A stretch of 64,000 nucleotides of DNA from Karalla daura (taxonomy: Eukaryota; Chordata; Actinopteri; Chaetodontiformes; Leiognathidae). Numbering within the stretch: the first letter of the stretch is position 1; the number at the start of each line of letters is the position of its first letter. The DNA is taken from positions 16,708,544 to 16,772,543 of the forward strand of contig CM055207.1 in the NCBI GenBank assembly GCA_029224185.1, read 5' to 3'. Below are positions 60,641-64,000 of the stretch, piece after piece. Both the position numbers and the translations under genes were made by a program. The notes below the pieces were generated by a model, which made no database searches, had not been told where the DNA came from, and saw only the letters and a program-made list of their open reading frames with translations.

Positions 60641-62033
60641 ATAACAGCTGAAGTGGCTTCTTCATGCAAATACAAATAGTGATGCTGTTTATTTTTTTTC
60701 CCCCCTGCCTGCAATTCATGAAATGAGGCTTAGGGTTCCAGGTCGTTCAAGGAGCAGCATCTCTGTCTCCGTCAAGGGATTCAAAGCTGCGGAGCGATAT
60801 CTAATGACTTGTCTTTCAATCCGAATAATTTTACAAGATTAAATTTGTTCCGAGGATGCTGAATGCAGGCAAAAGAGACGAAATGACATCTGACCTCATC
60901 GCTCAGGCATCTGCCATGTGAGGAGTTGTAAATGGTTGCAGTGAGTTCTGTGTAAAATCACCCGGAACGAATATCCAGCCTGAAACACATCTCGGATTCA
61001 TGAGAAATGTTGATCCAATGTGAGCAAACATTATTCACCACATGTTGGAAAATGTTGCTGCTGAACTGAAAGTAGGTTTAATAACAAGATTCAATTTGTA
61101 CAGATTGCGTGTGTGTGTCAGTGTGTGTGTCAGTGTGTGTGTGTGTGTGTGTGTTGTGAAGAGTCTTGAGAAGCAGTGATTGGGTTGTTTGTATCACTCA
61201 CACATATTTTCATTTTTTTCCGTGAATTTAACAATTTATTTTTATTAGTTATTTATATCTGAAGACATAGGTCACAGGTGACATTTAAGTACATCTGATC
61301 TTTTTCGTATTTTGATTCACATTTATCCTATAATCCTATATTTATCCTATAAAAGTTTGATGGTTTGTCCATCATCTGATGGAGATCTTAATTTGAACAG
61401 AGGCAAGTATCGATTTTTTTTACTGTCATTATCCAGTGGGATTTGTTTTTGAGGTAGTGTTTTTGAGGTAGAAATAGCCAAACGTATCTCCTTTTCAGGT
61501 CGGGCCTCAAACATGTTCTGTTGTGATTGTTTCCATCCAGATGAAGCAAGTCAGGCGACATTATTACATAACACATCAACCAATTTCCTGAAAGTGCTTC
61601 TCTCGCTCATACAACAAAAACACCAACGTCTTATTGCAGAGCAGGCCGAAAAAAGAGAGCGTAAAAAAAAGGGATGAAACAGATCCTTTGAGTGCCGTGT
61701 GAGGTCGAGGTTGTCCTTGCTTTATCCGCCATGCACCTTGCAAACTCTACTTCCTACATCTTTAACTTTGTGCTTCTAACCCCAATACATAGCCTACCCA
61801 GGAAAAAGAGAAATGCCCCCACCCATCCGGGGCCACAAAACCACAAAAGCCTGGTGTGTATAGCTCTATGAGTAGAGAAGGCTGCAGGAGAGTTAACAGA
61901 AAAACCACACGGAGTCGGTCTGTACGAGGCGAAAAGCTGCACTTTATGCTCTCTGATCAAAAACAACAATCCCCACGTTCTTGAGCGCACGTGGCTCGAC
62001 ACTGCTAATACACAGCAGCATGCGCTCTGTGCA

Positions 62034-62065
<32 letters not shown>

Positions 62066-64000
62066 TTCTTAGAGTCACCGTTTTTGCTTTTCACTATTTC
62101 TGGATTCACAGAAACCCTTAAGCCTGTTGTTTTTGTATTTATTAAAAATTAAAGAAGATATTAAAGATATATTAACATTACACTGAGTCATGTACAGGAA
62201 TGACTCAGCTTAAAAAAACTGTGTTTACTAGTTGTGTTTCCAGTTTATCGTACAACAAAACACACGTACATTTAACACGGGTGAGTTTTGTCCACGTCTC
62301 ACGATTTCCCTGTTTCTAAATGCCCGCTAAGCTCGTGTCCTCGCAGATATGGTCAAACTAGAGGTTTTAAAAGAGAAGCCGGAGGTGTGGTGTGTTATGG
62401 GTGCATCAGGTCGGACAACGGAAGTCACGCAAGGGTTAAATCTGCCAGCAGGCAGCAACTGAGGAAGTCCCCCCCCCCCCTCCGACTCTTCTCAAAGCTG
62501 ACATGCTGCCTTATTCAAGAGTCTGAACACACACACACAGCGAGCCTAAAGTCAATCGGCTACATGTTTGGAGCCACTGCTCTGTCCACTTTTAAATAAT
62601 TGATGGAGAGCTCATAATTGCATGCACAGATATGAAGACTTTGTGATTTGCAGATTAAAAAACAAAAAAATCCATTAAAATCTCATTCTGAGCAGCTGTG
62701 AATTTTACCCACTCTCAGACTCCCTCCAGCTGCAGGTGAGGAAAAAGATTTTCCTTCCATGTTTCGTCTCCATGTGTGTCAGGAGCCCACTAGATGGCCA
62801 CATAAACCACATAAACCACAGAACTTTGCTCGAGTTCTCCTCAGCGAAACCTCTGTCCTCATTATTTGTTGTGAGGCAGGAAGCGTTGAAAGGGATGCTC
62901 CGAGAGAAACAGAAATAAAACATCATGTTTATCAATTGTAAAAGCCTTAAAAAGCTAAAAGAAAAACTGCTCCTGTCCATAAATGTCCAGGATTTCCTTA
63001 TATTTATACAATGTATCCACTGATAAATGATTTGGTTCCCCTCAGCAACACTGAGACAGCTCAAGAGAATTTCATTTTACCTTGTAAAAGGTGACTAAAT
63101 CAGAGAAGATTATGGTACAACACACAGAAACAGCTTAACTTCCTGTATGCACCATACCAGCGGGTGATCCTAGAATAGTAGTAAAGTGTCAGTGCACAGC
63201 AGAGTTTACTGTAACCACAGACGCAAGAAGACCGAGAGCGGCTTCGTTGTGGCCGCCCGGAGTGTATCAAAGTTCAGGTGACAGGTGTGTAGCGCTCGAG
63301 ACGAGCCTCAGACTGGAGTTCGACTGAAGCATCTTTTTCTTCAGGTCTTGTGACTGGACGCCAACTTGGATCACTCTTTCAGACTTGAAAATAGTTTGAA
63401 AGATATTTTGTAAATGAGCCATAATGATTTGATTGAAGACTTTATGTATTTATATTGCTGGTGTCTATATCGGTGCATAAATGCACCCATGAACAAGATA
63501 CTGAGTCAGAGGGGTATTTTAACAAGGCCTCAGTGGGCAGGGATAAGCAGTTCTGTGGTGTCAGCTTTTGAAACGTGTCCTGCACAGTCAGTTTCTAATA
63601 TCTCAACTGTGTTATGTGTATGCGAACGTGGATTGGATGCCAGTGCAAATGAAGCAATGTTCATTCTGTACATCTACATCAACAGTAAGGAGTACAGTAA
63701 GGACAGTAAGGAGTCACTGTGCATCAGTGCTTGACAGCGAAACCAGGGTTTTTATTGTTTGCATCACACAAATCCTGCACAGTTCCTTGGTTTGCCCTCT
63801 AGTGGCATCCTCCGGTACCACACAGGTACAAGGATACAGTAAGGGCATGTACACCAGGGCATGATAAACAAAAAGTCACGTGTCCGGCCTCAGAGCTCAT
63901 TGTGTCACTCCGGTGCTCAGAGAGACACTGGCCGGAGCGGTGCAGCTCCTAGTCAAGCCGCCCTATCGACTGTAGCGTGACACGTTACGGTTTTCGCTTC
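60641..64000. other. Intergenic, no gene seen
   Basis: Small GT tract at 61110-61154 and CA tract at 62033-62064. A short tandem GTAAGGA/ACAGTAAGG motif lies at 63683-63711. In human the next gene after TBKBP1 is TBX21, but no T-box exon is visible here. Confidence 0.5.

Noticed and set aside
60641..64000. Search for TBX21 exons expected downstream of TBKBP1 by human synteny
   Set aside because: No T-box motif or splice-bounded exon is visible; if present, the gene starts outside the window.

Overview
The window is eukaryotic and almost certainly from a teleost fish, probably a percomorph. Coding sequence occurs only as short exons with canonical GT/AG boundaries. Introns and intergenic DNA are crowded with (GT)n/(CA)n, (CT)n, (GACA)n and (TCCA)n microsatellites. 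Decayed dispersed repeats of a type common in fish genomes recur. There is no operon structure, Shine-Dalgarno signal, CRISPR array or prokaryotic mobile element. Most open frames in the window are chance frames or readings of repeats.

Two protein-coding genes can be supported, transcribed away from each other. At the left edge, on the minus strand, are the first three coding exons of a pyruvate dehydrogenase kinase, best matched to PDK2 (positions 17-88, 570-711 and 1457-1574). The gene runs off the left end of the window, and a CCAAT/GC-box promoter lies just upstream of its ATG. On the plus strand is a complete coding set for tbkbp1 (SINTBAD, the TBK1-binding adaptor): nine coding exons from 34753 to 55554. 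They join without any phase conflict into a 641-residue protein with coiled coils, a TBK1/IKK-epsilon-binding segment, a Ser-Pro-rich middle and a C-terminal C2H2 zinc finger.

Layout. 1-1800: pdk2 5' end and promoter. 1.8-9.9 kb: AT-rich intergenic DNA with repeat remnants. 9.92-10.46 kb: TATA-like box and CpG-rich leader ending in a GTGAGT donor, my best candidate for a distal 5' non-coding tbkbp1 exon. 10.5-34.7 kb: candidate first intron or upstream region, microsatellite-rich, with several compact low-repeat blocks (13.4-16.2, 20.9-21.2, 28.3-29.6 kb) that could be regulatory. 34.7-55.6 kb: tbkbp1 coding exons and introns. 55.6-60.6 kb: probable long 3' UTR with AATAAA signals near 58.4 and 60.6 kb. 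60.6-64 kb: no gene recognised.

The two genes have unrelated roles: PDK2 inhibits the mitochondrial pyruvate dehydrogenase complex, and SINTBAD scaffolds TBK1/IKK-epsilon in innate immune signalling. I found no new biological system. The most interesting signals are three tbkbp1 splice acceptors whose pyrimidine tract is replaced by (GT)-rich repeat, two more preceded by (CT)n microsatellites, a heptad-like Ser-Pro repeat in exon 8, and a CxxC segment in exon 6 bounded by in-frame alternative acceptors.
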